39,362 nucleotides of DNA from Paramecium sonneborni (GCA_905182985.1 CAJJDN010000226.1:13813-53174), one strand, 5' to 3'. Shown: positions 10,414 through 21,565, counted from the stretch's first letter. The notes: generated by a model not told the origin, from the sequence alone. A program made the numbers and translations.

Positions 10414-12115
10414 ATGCAACTAACAATTATTTCTACCTTGATATCAATATTATTGTATTCATTAAATTAAAGTCATCATAGACTATTGATCTATTTGAAT
10501 AGATTAAATGCTAAGGTAAATATTATGGAAATCCAAGTCTTATAGATATGCTCAATTAACTTAAGAGATTTCTGAGTATGAAGATTATTAGCTGTTGTTT
10601 CAATTAAAGCTGTTATTAAATTTTATTGTTATTTAGACCAATGCTAATTTTTATGGATGGATGGTTGGCAAGATCAAAGAGAATATACTATAGTTAATAA
10701 TTAAAAAAATTAAGCTTTTATTAAGATATTTTCACACTTCCATCTTCCATCCTGATGGTAGTTAGATTAAAAGAATATTTTGACTTAAAATCTCTATTAC
10801 TTAGATTGATGGAAAGCTTAACAAAGACTCCATTTAATAATGAGTTCATTGGTGTTGAATATTAATTAAGATATAATGTAAGTAAAGATTTTATTATGAC
10901 TTCCCTATTAGATTATTATTAATGTTATCACTTTGCACTGTTGGAAGTATCCCCTATATCAATATGCAAAACTGATTTTTATGATAATTTGATTTTAGTA
11001 TTTTAAGAAAGAGTTAGTTAAAATAATATTCTCATATGTAAAATTAGATTTTGAATTAAAATATCATATTTTAAATTATTTTTCAATAAGGCTCGTCTAG
11101 ATTGTTTCAAACAATCAGAAGAATTCAAAGCAAGGGCTCACTAATTCATTTTTGAATAAGATTAATATTTGTAACAAACATCCAGTCATTTTAATAGTAG
11201 CATTCCTGTTATGAAATATTACTTTATTTGATAATCCGTTAAGATTGACATCCAAGTATAAGTAACTTATGATGAACTCAAAAAGATGAAGTAAACAAAT
11301 ATAAATAACTTTATAAGACCAAAAGAATCGGAGGAGCCTTATCAGAGAGATTTTGGAAAGATTGAGAAAAAAAAACATTCCAGATCTTCTTGGATTTCTT
11401 TCAAAGAATCCATTAGAGAATTTTAAAGCAAGATAACAAAGTCTAAATTAGATGGTTATAGTAGAACTAGCTTTTTAGCATCCTTCTCTCCTGATGGCAA
11501 TATATTAGCATCTGAGTAAAGATAATTTTAAACTTTAATTGATGTTAAGATAAGAGAAGCATACTGAATATACATAGCTACTATATCCATCTAATTTAGA
11601 TTTTTTTGTCGTTTTATTAGTAGAGATATGAAATTAAGTCTTTCAATAAAGAAAGTTGAGATGTACATATGTTTGAAGTTGATTTTGAATGCTTTTTTCT
11701 GATAGTAGGAACTATATAAGCATCTGCCATATGGTAGTTAAGATAGTTCAATCTGTTCATTTATGGGTGTTAGGATAAGACTCCAATTATCTAAATTTGA
11801 AGGACTTAATGACTCAAATATAATTCTTTTTTTTAATTATATAATGTAATTTTTACTGCATATGATAACTTTGCCTATTCACTTACCATATTCTGCCAAA
11901 ACTCTTTTAGTATAGCATCTATAAAGATTTATAACTTAGCTGACATTTCTAAAAACTTCTATATCATATTACCTAAGAATAGTATTTCCAAGTCATATCT
12001 CCACCCTAAATAGTTTAACTATATTAATCTTAGACATTAAAAGAGCATTCGTCACAAAAACCTTTTCAGTTACTTTTAATTTATATGACAACCAGAGCTA
12101 GAATTAACTTATAAG
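10414..12115 (+). pseudogene. Decayed WD40-repeat protein
   Basis: An ATG at 10414-10416 opens a hydrophobic start (MQLTIISTLISILLYSLNQ), but this frame soon stops. Downstream segments resemble WD40 repeats of Paramecium: HTSIFHPDGSQIKR near 10730, SKLDGYSRTSFLASFSPDGN and ILAS near 11450-11515, GSQDSSI near 11735 and LSKFEGLNDSN near 11800. Before them lies a clean frame with NNFIRPKESEEPYQRDFG. The expected Leu-Trp-Asp-Val strand of the repeats is mutated or missing (LIDVKIREAY then TGA at 11565-11567), and frames change between repeats. WD40 repeats form beta-propeller interaction platforms; no specific subfamily can be named. It is divergent from DUF4215 copy B, with about 300 bp between starts. 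Confidence 0.5.
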
Positions 12116-12340
12116 AATAAAATAAAATTTGAAACTATAAATTCAATTTATTGATTTGTCAATTAATAACAATAATCTGATTTAAATGACTAAAATCTTA
12201 AAAGTTATATTATAAGCTCTAATAATTATAAAAGTACTTTTTATTATATTATTTTTTATTTATTAAGGACAATTACTAATTCAATTAGTAATTCTTATTT
12301 TATAGACTAAATCTCAAATTTAAATATTTTTTTATGGCTT

Positions 12341-13235
12341 TCAGATAAGATTTAATTCGATGATATTTATTATATTTTTTTTATAACAGAAGTTTTAAGT
12401 ACTTTCCAAAAAGACATTTTTTGCTTCTTCCATGTTTCCCAAAGCAAATAAATTTATATTATTTAATAATGAATTTAAAGATTCAACTGAAATAATGAGG
12501 TTAAAGATGTAATACCTTTATTTTAAAAAAAACTGCGGTTTCTTTAAGGTAAAGGCCTTGTCATAAAATTTCAATGGATTTACACTGATTGCTTTATTAC
12601 AACAATCGATAGCTTCTTTATTTTATTTTAAATTGAATAACGCCCAAACTATTTATTTTCAATTAAATTATAAATTTATTCAGTAAATAAATCCCATGCT
12701 ATATTCTATCTATCAATAAAAAATTACTTTTATTTTTAAATGACATATCATTATTAGGATTTAATTAAATAACTCAATAACAACACTTAATTCCTTCTTT
12801 TATTCTTGATAAATAAAATAAAATTAAATGAAAATGATTTAAATTTAAACACTAACCAAAAAATAATATATCAGTCGCATTACCTTTCTACATTAAGATC
12901 TTATCTATTATATTCAATAGAGACAATGAGTTAGTATGCAATTTTAAAGCTTCTTCATTTTTACATTAATTTGTTACATCATAAAATTATTTTATTTAAA
13001 TACAATTACACAACCTTATTACTACTTTCTACTATTCAGTTTTCTAATTATCCTTTTATTTTAAGATCTCATCTATATCTTTTATTTAACTTATTAAATT
13101 TATTATAATTAAATTAGTTACTCTAAATATATTTTATTAAATATAACATTTCTTAATTTTTTCCTTCTAATGGATAGAATTATTTCATAATATTGATTTA
13201 GGATTTAAAATTTAAGTAATCTTCTGTTTTTAAGA
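12341..13235 (-). pseudogene. TPR-repeat protein, C-terminal part, degraded
   Basis: The minus strand encodes tetratricopeptide-like helices: FNLKQNKEAIDCCNKAISVN followed by P near 12560-12650, EGIKCCY then an in-frame TGA then VIQLNPNNDMSFKNKSNF near 12700-12800, NEEALKLHTNSLSLLN near 12900-12960, and NLFALGNMEEAKNVF near 12420-12460. The frame ends at TGA 12341-12343. The spacing of Ala, Gly and Asn-Pro residues fits 34-residue TPR units, which mediate protein-protein contacts. Frames change between units, and the TGA interrupts an otherwise good repeat, so decay is likely. Most of the gene is repeated at 13752-14507 by the second single-N duplication. It may be the 3' half of one gene with 13242-13657. 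Confidence 0.55.
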
Positions 13236-13750
13236 ATTAATTCAAACTTTTTAAAACTTAACAATTTTCTTCCCTTCTTTCATCCTAAAACTAAATTTAT
13301 TCTTTTATTAAATTAGGTATTACTTTATACTAATTGATTCTAATTTGAAATGAGCAAAAGTTCCACCTAGCATATCTTTAAATTTCATCAGTCCCATAAT
13401 TTCAAGTATTTCACAACAAAATAAAGATTAGATTCTTAAATCATTTTGCTTTCCTAAATTTGCGCACAATTGTACAATTTGACAAACCTTATCACTTTTA
13501 ATGTTGTTATTGCATAAAGAGAAGTGATGTCTTGTTTTGCTGTAATTTTTTGTTGATTTTTAACAGCTCCCAAACTAATTATTCCATCCCCTAGTCCATA
13601 ATCTTCTATTCCCATAAGCTGTTAAAAGACGATAACAATTATTAAAATTTTTTTCATCACTAAAAACAATTTGTTTTTAAAACCCACAATTTTGCTAAGA
13701 ATTAAAGATCAGCAATTGTATAATAAGGCAAAATGATGACTTAAATTAAG
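12480..13750. repeat. First copy of exact 1271-bp direct duplication, ends at single N
   Basis: Matches 13752-15022 with constant offset 1272; a single N at 13751 separates them. As at 3596, copy 1 ends at the N and copy 2 starts right after it. Contains most of the TPR sequence and the upstream short gene. Confidence 0.85.
13242..13657 (-). CDS. Hypothetical protein with hydrophobic N terminus, one frame change
   Basis: ATG at 13655-13657 opens MKKILIIVIVFQQLMGIEDY, resembling a signal peptide, followed by GLGDGIISLGAVKNQQKITA. Around 13510 the best frame changes by one base to a cysteine-containing segment: LCNNNIKSDKVCQIVQLCAN, then LFCCEILEIMGLMKFKDMLG, ending at TGA 13242-13244. No intron of the right length explains the change, so I infer a frameshift or pseudogene. 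The same sequence is present at 14514-14929 in the duplicated copy with the same frame change. It lies immediately upstream of the TPR sequence on the same strand and might be its N-terminal part. No family assigned. Confidence 0.4.
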
Positions 13751-13751
13751 N

Positions 13752-15022
13752 GATTCAACTGAAATAATGAGGTTAAAGATGTAATACCTTTATTTTAAAA
13801 AAAACTGCGGTTTCTTTAAGGTAAAGGCCTTGTCATAAAATTTCAATGGATTTACACTGATTGCTTTATTACAACAATCGATAGCTTCTTTATTTTATTT
13901 TAAATTGAATAACGCCCAAACTATTTATTTTCAATTAAATTATAAATTTATTCAGTAAATAAATCCCATGCTATATTCTATCTATCAATAAAAAATTACT
14001 TTTATTTTTAAATGACATATCATTATTAGGATTTAATTAAATAACTCAATAACAACACTTAATTCCTTCTTTTATTCTTGATAAATAAAATAAAATTAAA
14101 TGAAAATGATTTAAATTTAAACACTAACCAAAAAATAATATATCAGTCGCATTACCTTTCTACATTAAGATCTTATCTATTATATTCAATAGAGACAATG
14201 AGTTAGTATGCAATTTTAAAGCTTCTTCATTTTTACATTAATTTGTTACATCATAAAATTATTTTATTTAAATACAATTACACAACCTTATTACTACTTT
14301 CTACTATTCAGTTTTCTAATTATCCTTTTATTTTAAGATCTCATCTATATCTTTTATTTAACTTATTAAATTTATTATAATTAAATTAGTTACTCTAAAT
14401 ATATTTTATTAAATATAACATTTCTTAATTTTTTCCTTCTAATGGATAGAATTATTTCATAATATTGATTTAGGATTTAAAATTTAAGTAATCTTCTGTT
14501 TTTAAGAATTAATTCAAACTTTTTAAAACTTAACAATTTTCTTCCCTTCTTTCATCCTAAAACTAAATTTATTCTTTTATTAAATTAGGTATTACTTTAT
14601 ACTAATTGATTCTAATTTGAAATGAGCAAAAGTTCCACCTAGCATATCTTTAAATTTCATCAGTCCCATAATTTCAAGTATTTCACAACAAAATAAAGAT
14701 TAGATTCTTAAATCATTTTGCTTTCCTAAATTTGCGCACAATTGTACAATTTGACAAACCTTATCACTTTTAATGTTGTTATTGCATAAAGAGAAGTGAT
14801 GTCTTGTTTTGCTGTAATTTTTTGTTGATTTTTAACAGCTCCCAAACTAATTATTCCATCCCCTAGTCCATAATCTTCTATTCCCATAAGCTGTTAAAAG
14901 ACGATAACAATTATTAAAATTTTTTTCATCACTAAAAACAATTTGTTTTTAAAACCCACAATTTTGCTAAGAATTAAAGATCAGCAATTGTATAATAAGG
15001 CAAAATGATGACTTAAATTAAG
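13752..15022. repeat. Second copy of exact 1271-bp direct duplication
   Basis: Identical to 12480-13750 and continuing into unique sequence at 15023. The gene copies inside it (minus strand, 13752-14507 and 14514-14929) are probably the same locus as the first copy, counted twice. Confidence 0.85.
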
Positions 15023-15389
15023 CAATTCATTTAATGAAATTAAATTTTCTTTAACAATCAAAATAGTTTTTATTATTTATTTACAAATAGATTAAATTTA
15101 GTTAATTTGAAAATTATTATGATAAATATCATTTCAATTATCACCTTCAAATAATTGAATTAACTATTTTCATAAATTGAATCAATTTATTTGTAAAATA
15201 TATCATCCAACATGATACAAGTATTTTTGTTAAAAAAATAAAAGCTATTAAAGCAATCTCACTTGACTTCTATATATGTTGTGCATCTCAAATTTATCTT
15301 CTTATACTTTCTATTCCTGTCTTCTTCAAGAAAGAAGATGCAGATTAATAAGCTAATTAAATTTGAGGATGATAAATAAATTTTAAATC

Positions 15390-16140
15390 TCATATAAATT
15401 TTAACTCAAATATTTCGCATTCAATGATTTTTGGGTCATTTTATCCAAATAAATGTGTAGAATTTTTATTCTCAAACTTATCCCATTAATATGAATTACC
15501 TAATTAAGAATACCCTTCCTTAAAACCAAAGCTAATATATAAATCAAAATATCCATAAGTAGGCCCATATCCAGAATTACAACAAATAGCTTTATTTTTT
15601 TAATCTTTTTTCAAAGAATAGATTTCATTATGTGTTTATGAGAATAGAAATGATGATTATGTATCATCATAAACCCAATTATCTCCACTATTTTATTAGC
15701 ATTTACATGGAGAATATCCACCAAAAATATATTCACTCTAAGATTTAAATATCATAAGTAAATTACTTTGACCATTACATTTATTCCAAAATTAATTACC
15801 ATTCAATCCATCTCTGCTTCCTTAATAAATTAATTCTGATTCTTTTATTGTTTTTTTCGATTTTTCTTATAAAAGAAAGAATAATCGAATCCAAAAATCC
15901 TCTTTTAATAATTTTGGTTTTATACTTCATTTTATTTAGATTTATATAAATAGATTTCAATTAAAAATTATTTTATATTTCTAAAATTTGATAAAACTTA
16001 TGTTAGTGATGATCAATTATTTTACTAAGATCCATAATTATTGTAAATCCTTTTTATTGAAATTTAAATTTAAATAGAGCTAATTCACTAATGCTGCTTA
16101 AAGTTGATCTTTAAAATATTTAAATTAGGGAACAAAAAAC
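15390..16140 (-). CDS. TLDc domain protein
   Basis: A clean minus-strand frame ending at TGA 15390-15392 encodes a full TLDc-like domain: ELIYQGSRDGLNGNQFWNKC, SNLLMIFKSQSEYIFGGYSP, DNWVYDDTQSSFLFSQ, AICCNSGYGPTYGYFDLYIS and KIIECEIFELKFI. The Gly-Ser-Arg-Asp-Gly and Phe-Gly-Gly-Tyr motifs are diagnostic; TLDc domains are linked to oxidation resistance and V-ATPase interaction in other eukaryotes, and are abundant in ciliates. Upstream of about 15865 the frame changes: one frame from ATG at 16033-16035 gives MDLSKIIDHHQHKFYQIL, another gives DQLQAALVNQLYLNLNFNKK, a typical coiled N-terminal stretch. I could not place an intron that joins them, so the 5' end at about 16140 is approximate and a frameshift is possible. 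Confidence 0.75.
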
Positions 16141-16181
16141 AAGCTAACTACTATTATTTTGCTAAAATAGAAATAGGCCAG

Positions 16182-16701
16182 ATGTGGAAAATTTTTAAGG
16201 AATAGTTTCTTCTAAACAAATGGAATTTCTTATAATTGCCTAAATAATTAGATGTGAGAAAATTGAAGTTTTTAGTTAAAAATTAGCTATTTAAATTTGA
16301 AAACAAAAAGGATCAAGCATTTGAATATTTTATTAGTAATTCTTTAAATAAGATTTAATTAAATGATCTAGTTTAGATATATACTAAACTTATCACAGGT
16401 AGTTATTAATCAAAAATCTTCTAAAGAAATCTTAATTACCAGGATTTTTGAGTCTAAACCATTTTTTAAACTTTATTAATTGAATTTTGCCTTTTTTATT
16501 AAGAATTTAATTGAGAAGGGTATCTAAAATTTAAAAAAAACTATTGTTAAAAGGAGACACATCTTCAAAGATTTCTGTTTTTTGTATAACTAAAACATAT
16601 CTATCTATTATTTAGAGCTAAATAAAATTAACTCTCCTACTTATCATCAGTACATTATTTCATCATAAATCTAAATATATATTCATGATAATTATTTATG
16701 A
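16182..16701 (+). CDS. Hypothetical protein, two exons, clean
   Basis: ATG at 16182-16184 opens MWKIFKEQFLLNKWNFLQLP. Removing one 28-nt intron (gtagttattaatc...ctaaag, about 16398-16425) gives a continuous protein of about 163 residues ending at TGA 16699-16701. Segments include DVRKLKFLVKNQLFKFENKK, NDLVQIYTKLIT before the intron, and FFKLYQLNFAFFIKNLIEKG after it. It is basic and helical with no transmembrane segment or recognisable domain. It converges with the membrane-protein gene ending at 16773, with about 70 bp between stops. The intact frame over 520 bp shows that sequence accuracy here is good. Confidence 0.65.
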
Positions 16702-16772
16702 TCCTTATTATTTAAAAATAAATATTTATTGTTATTAAGTTAAAATGATGTCAAAATAATATCACTTTATTA

Positions 16773-17791
16773 TCACTAGCTCTTAACTTGAAACTATTCT
16801 AATATCATTAACTCTAGTTGAAATTTCTGATCTAACACAAGCTATATAAAGAGATTAAAAAAAATCATAAAAATCACAATAATATAGCAGTCAAAGATTA
16901 AAAGTAGACCAAATTATATTCCAATTAAAAAGGAGTGAAAATTTCTAGTAGTTGTTCCCTACCCTGCTTTCCTACAGAATTTAACTATGATAAAAATAAA
17001 AATTATAAAAACTGTCACATTTGAAATTGTATATAATACTAGCATAAAAAGATTGTTTGAATTACTATTTTCATCTTGTTTATTATTTTCTACTTCCCTA
17101 CTATTTCCTTCCCCCTTACCATGTCCTTCTTCCCTGCCATTTCCTTTACCCCTATCGTCATATCTTTCTAATATGCGATTTCTGTCATTACTATTACTAT
17201 TAGCGTATTAAGAAGATTGTTAAAATATTCCCAATGCAAATTATAACATAAAACTAATTATACAACCAAAAACACCTCCAAATCCTAACCATAATTGTCC
17301 TCCAAGTGCAATTTGGTTTTCTTTTAATCTATCCTCTGTGCATCTACAATAAGAAAAATAATTTGCTAATAACAATATTAATCCAATAAAATCAAAGCCC
17401 AGTAAAATTGATGATAATACTAAAATAAGCATTTCATATCCAATTAAATCATCATTTAATGATGATAACATAGTAAAAAATGTAAATAAAATATCCATTA
17501 CTTTATACGCTAGTACATAGTAAAATGTATTAGACAACTTTTAAAAAATGGACTTAAATTCAAAGGTTATTACAAATAAGTGAAATAACAAGTAAGAAAT
17601 CAAATTAAACCAATAGGCATTACTCTAAAAATCAATTGAGACCCCTAAAGCTAACTGAGCACTTAAGAAAATAATCCTGCCGATAGATCCTATTGTGATA
17701 TCAACTAAAATTGGAAGCGAAAAACTTTATCTAAGATTATTGATGTAAACGAAATAACCAAGTCAAGGATATCAATAGGTATATAGCCCAT
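16773..17791 (-). CDS. Polytopic membrane protein of unknown function
   Basis: The minus-strand frame runs from ATG at 17789-17791 (MGYIPIDILDLVISF) to TGA 16773-16775, about 335 residues. Hydrophobic segments recur: ITIGSIGRIIFLSAQLALGV, WFNLISYLLFHLFVITF, YEMLILVLSSILLGF with DFIGLILLLANYF, LWLGFGGVFGCIISFMLQ, LFMLVLYTISNVTVFIIF and GIQFGLLLIFDCYIIVIFMI, so roughly six to eight membrane spans. A hydrophilic Gly/Glu/Asn-rich loop (RGKGNGREEGHGKGEGNS) separates the last two groups. Near 17715 a run of five T must lose or gain one base to join the first 30 residues to the rest, so either a sequencing error or a frameshift is present. In the standard code only a 98-residue piece is visible because TAA is read as stop. 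No transporter signature recognised. Confidence 0.65.
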
Positions 17792-17839
17792 AGGTAAAAT
17801 AAAACTTTATTTATTCTTATGAAAAATTGATACATTTAT

Positions 17840-18726
17840 TTTGCTTAAATAAGTTAAGATGATCATATTCAAGACATAGAAATTCTAAATTAAGATGATA
17901 AGATCTTTTCATTTGAAAGGATTCATAAGTTTATCATATATTCACATTATATTTCTTCTAAAATAAAACTAAAGCCAGAATTCAATACTAAATTGCATTT
18001 AAGAGTTGAGAATAAATTTTACTATCTACAAAATAGAATGATCTAGATGTAATTTAGTTAATAGATTATAAATAATTATTTAATTTCATAAATAAATTCA
18101 TTTTAAACAACCCATAAGAAAGTTTGTCTATTTTTATTCAGAGCTCTAAAGAAAAATTTATTTTTTGATGAAACAAAATATTCCAAGTTTAATATTGGAC
18201 ATAAAAATAATTTAGAATATAGTTATTTTTGTTAATTATCATCAAATCTTTCATAAACTTTAAATTACAACAATATCATCTTATAAAATAATGAGTATGA
18301 TGAAACTTATTAGAAAGTGAATTGATAAAATTATTGACTATTATATATCTATTAAATGAGAAATTATAAACTCATTACTTATAGCTTATCAAGATGGATA
18401 AACCATAGAGTCACCTTTTTAAAAGCTATAATGTAATTATTATTCCTAGAGTAATATTGAGAATGTAATTATATTTGAAAAATCAGTCAATATCTTTGAA
18501 TGAAAAAAAATGATTATATATTTTACAAGAATATTAGATTTCATAAAATAAATTACATACTTTAAAGATTGAATTAATTTGGCAAGATTATTCAACAACT
18601 ATATTTTTTTAAAGATTAAGTAATATAATCAAGTTGGGTACTCAAGGCATACAAAAAATATTATAAAAAAAAGAAATTTTTGTTACTTATCAATTTTAGA
18701 ATTTTATTTTTTCTTAGATGTATTGA
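17840..18726 (+). CDS. Hypothetical protein, probably multi-exon
   Basis: A long clean frame spans about 17850-18325 with IFSFERIHKFIIYSHYISSK, KLKPEFNTKLHLRVENKFYY and KVCLFLFRALKKNLFFDETK. A second segment, SLLIAYQDGQTIESPFQK, reaches a TGA at 18501-18503, and a third, ELIWQDYSTTIFFQRLSNI, runs to TGA at 18724-18726. Frame changes between segments suggest introns, but their borders are not settled, and the first frame has no ATG before 18026, so the start is unknown. The 3' end abuts the convergent WD40 gene (stop at 18734). No family recognised. Confidence 0.5.
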
Positions 18727-18733
18727 AATATTA

Positions 18734-20066
18734 TCAATCCTAATATTTTCTCATTTAGACTTTCTTTTCTTAATCATCATAGATTACTAAATATTCTCCA
18801 TCCTCAGTCATTGATCCAAATATAAACTTGTGGTCAAATTCTAAAACCTATTCATTAATAAAATCACCATTACAGTTAATTCTTAGTAAATTAATAAATC
18901 TTCCATTTTTATTCACCAAAATTGATTTTTTTTTTATGAATTATTATGGAAAATAATTTTAACAATTTCTACTGCTTCTTACATTAACCTCCTTTGTTAA
19001 TTTAAATTAGTTATTTTATATGTCTCTTTCATAAACATTCATTTTTTCTTTTGAATTACCTTAAAATACAAATATATCATCATTTATGTAGCACAATCTA
19101 AATCCTGAAGTATCTAGTTATATAATTTATATGATTTTCCATTCTAAATCACACTATTATTAGATTATAATAATTTGATTTTCAGAACTGCAAGAAATAA
19201 TTTAATTAGATGAATCATTAATACATAGACTTAAAATCTTATTTTAGTTACAATTAATTGTTTGAGAACATTGCCATTATTCATTTTTGATCCTCCACAA
19301 TTTAATTGATTTATCACTGCTTCCTGAGATGATTAAATCATCTTCTTGATTTATCCTTAGGCAATTTATAAAACTACTATGTCCTTATAATTTCTACTTA
19401 CATATCCATCCATTCTTACTATCTTATTACCATAATATGATTGTATAAGAATCTCCTCGTGATATGAATTGTGTAGATTTATTCATAAAGCTAACACAAC
19501 ATACTGGAGTTTTGGTCTCTTATAATTGTTATATAAGCCTAACTTATCCTTTGTTAAATTCAAAAATTCAAATAATACCTGAGTTATACCCACCAACCAG
19601 AAATTAAGATTGTTGACTAAATGAAAAAGCAAATGCCCCTTATTATTCTAATACAGAATTAATAAGTTCATATTTAAATGGTTTTAAGGATTTCTTTGGA
19701 AAGCATACCATATTTGTAATATCATTCTATGAAAAATCTTTTATGCTCATGTTTAAAGTTTCAACCAAATTATTAAATCCATATTCCATTTATTTAAGAA
19801 ACAAATTTACTAATATACTTAATTAATAATGAATTTTTAAGAAATAACAGGAGAAAATACTTATCCATTTATTTTAAATATTCTTGTCTTACTTTAAACT
19901 TCTATTCGAAATCTTATTTGATCTGTGAAAATTTATGATTGATTTGTTGTTCTATAAGAATATTCAATTAATTTATTATCAATTCAACTTCTTTTGATTA
20001 TTTATGTTCAAGATCCATAATTTCTTAATAATCGGCATCATCACAAAAATTATTCTTAGTATTCAT
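18734..20066 (-). CDS. WD40-repeat protein with N-terminal coiled coil, intact
   Basis: ATG at 20064-20066 opens MNTKNNFCDDADYQEIMDLE, followed by a Gln/Lys-rich coiled coil (QLNILIEQQINHKFSQIKQD). Two introns, about 43 nt (gtattttctcc...aattaag) and 30 nt (gtattatttgaa...aacaaag), join exons without any lesion down to TGA 18734-18736; the protein is about 420 residues. WD40-type strands are clear: FAFSFSQQSQFLVGGYNSG, VCCVSFMNKSTQFISRGDSY with TIILWQQD, KLQGHSSFINCLRINQEDD with LIISGSSDKSIKLWRIK, and ILSLCINDSSNQIISCSSEN. WD40 propellers scaffold protein complexes; this type is common in Paramecium. A 5'-truncated relative lies inverted at 20440-21003. Confidence 0.85.
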
Positions 20067-20424
20067 TAAAAATAAATTACTAAATAAAATTATAATAAAA
20101 ATAAACCAAATAGCCCAATGATAAAAGTGTTTGTTTTAATTGATAAATAATATAATAAATGAAATTTTAGAAATAAATTGAATGCAGTGAATCAAAATTA
20201 AGCATCTCTCTTGAAAATGTAAGTTGCTCGTTATTTAAAATTAAAATATATTTAATATTAAATGAATTTAAATCAGTTGGAACAAACAATAATCATGATT
20301 AAATGTTTTATTAATTTTATTAATAATATTTATTAATATATGAAAAAAAAAAAAATAATAAATAACGCACAATAACCAAAATATTATGCTTACTAACATA
20401 ATCCATAAATAAAAGTAAAATAAA
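20067..20424. other. Intergenic, AT-rich
   Basis: Upstream region of the WD40 gene. I see no coding frame. It has a long A run at about 20342-20355 and mixed AT sequence. It probably holds the promoter of the WD40 gene, but no specific element can be named. Confidence 0.5.
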
Positions 20425-20439
20425 ATGAAAAAGGCGCAG

Positions 20440-21003
20440 CTACTGCTTTCAATAAAATGAACTGGATTAGCATTAAATCAGGAAGGGAACAAACTAATTA
20501 CTTGTTAAGGTGATGGGTTAATTTTGATAATGTAGGGTTCTAATAAATCATTTTGGAAAGTGATATAATAGATAGGAGGTGGTAACTGTGGATATAGAGT
20601 AAATTTTATTACAAATAATATTTTTGTTTGTCGACCCTGTAGGTCTAATAGTCTGCATATGTATATAGAAAATTCGAACACAGGAAAATACTAACAGGCT
20701 AGAGACTTCAGATATAAGAAATATTAATATGAATGTTAAACATAATTTCCAGCAAGGTATTTTCCATAAAGATATTTATTATTAATAAAACATGGCGATA
20801 CAATAAATTTAATTAAATTTAATTTTTTTGAATCATTATTATATTAGCAAGATTGTAATTGCATATTGGAATAGTGTTTAGAATTTAATTCAAATTAATT
20901 TAATGGAGGATTATTTGGAGGAGTTAGTGAAAATGGAGAATTTTTAGTCACCTGGGATTCCAGATCATTATAAATTTTAATTAGATAATTCAAAGAGATG
21001 TGA
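20440..21003 (+). pseudogene. 5'-truncated WD40-protein relative
   Basis: A clean plus-strand frame of about 180 residues ends at TGA 21001-21003. It contains LALNQEGNKLITCQGDGLIL, CGYRVNFITNNIFVCRP, YQYECQTQFPARYFPQRYLL and FGGVSENGEFLVTWDSRS. Order and spacing match the C-terminal third of the minus-strand WD40 protein at 18734-20066 (ILSLCINDSSNQIISCSSEN, FRLCYINDDIFVFQ, NYFPQQFIKKKSILVN, FGSMTEDGEYLVIYDDQ). The frame is closed upstream by TGA at about 20454, and no N-terminal propeller strands or coiled coil precede it. I infer a truncated duplicate in inverted orientation; a missed upstream exon is the alternative. Confidence 0.6.
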
Positions 21004-21092
21004 AAAAGTTGAATGAAATTATAATACATTATAATTTTTATTTTATTTAGTCAATCACTAAATAAAATCTTTTTTATATAAATTTTGTTTAA

Positions 21093-21565
21093 TCATTTTG
21101 ATGAACATTTTAGATTTAAAAAAGGAAGAATAAAATATCTTTAAAAATAAATGATATTTTCCTTAAATTTCAATATTTTAGGTATAATTTCTTTACAACC
21201 ATAACATGAAACTGCTAAATATCCATCATAGTTCTATTCTCAGTCTACTTCAACATACAATGAATAATAACCAGGTTCTAATAATTTTTCAACCACAACA
21301 TCCCTTTCAATATCAAAAGCTGAACCTGAATAATATAATATTTCTTTTGTTTTATTGTCTAATTCTCCTACAATCAATCTAGCTAATGAATAATGATGGC
21401 CTTTTTAAAAAAATCGGTTATCTGATTGAGTCAATGAGACAAATGCATGAGATTTTTCATAAACTCTCATCAAAATAACTTTTTTGGTTAGTGTGTCTTA
21501 CTTCTCAACTTAAAATGGTGTTGCTGTTTATAAATAATATGGTTTAAATGGGGAAATGAAAAATA
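21093..21565 (-). pseudogene. Calpain-type C-terminal domain fragment
   Basis: The minus-strand frame ends at TGA 21093-21095 and contains VILMRVYEKSHAFVSLTQSD, YSLARLIVGELDNKTKEI, GSAFDIERDVVVEKLLEPGY and YDGYLAVSCYGCKEIIP. This resembles the beta-sandwich region that follows the protease domain in ciliate calpain-like cysteine proteases; calpains are cytosolic calcium-linked proteases. No catalytic Cys, His or Asn region is visible nearby. An in-frame TGA at 21240-21242 sits in YVEVD-stop-EQNYD, where a Trp is the expected residue (TGG to TGA). The fragment is therefore probably dead, or else the TGA needs read-through. Assignment rests on motif recall only. Confidence 0.5.

Noticed and set aside
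11115..11378. 87-codon minus-strand ORF
   Set aside because: Antisense of a coherent plus-strand frame (FIRPKESEEPYQRDFG region) leading into WD40-like sequence.
16987..17211. Plus-strand ORF with a Ser/Pro/Leu-rich stretch
   Set aside because: Antisense of the charged loop in the membrane-protein gene (16773-17791), which has a much longer coherent frame.
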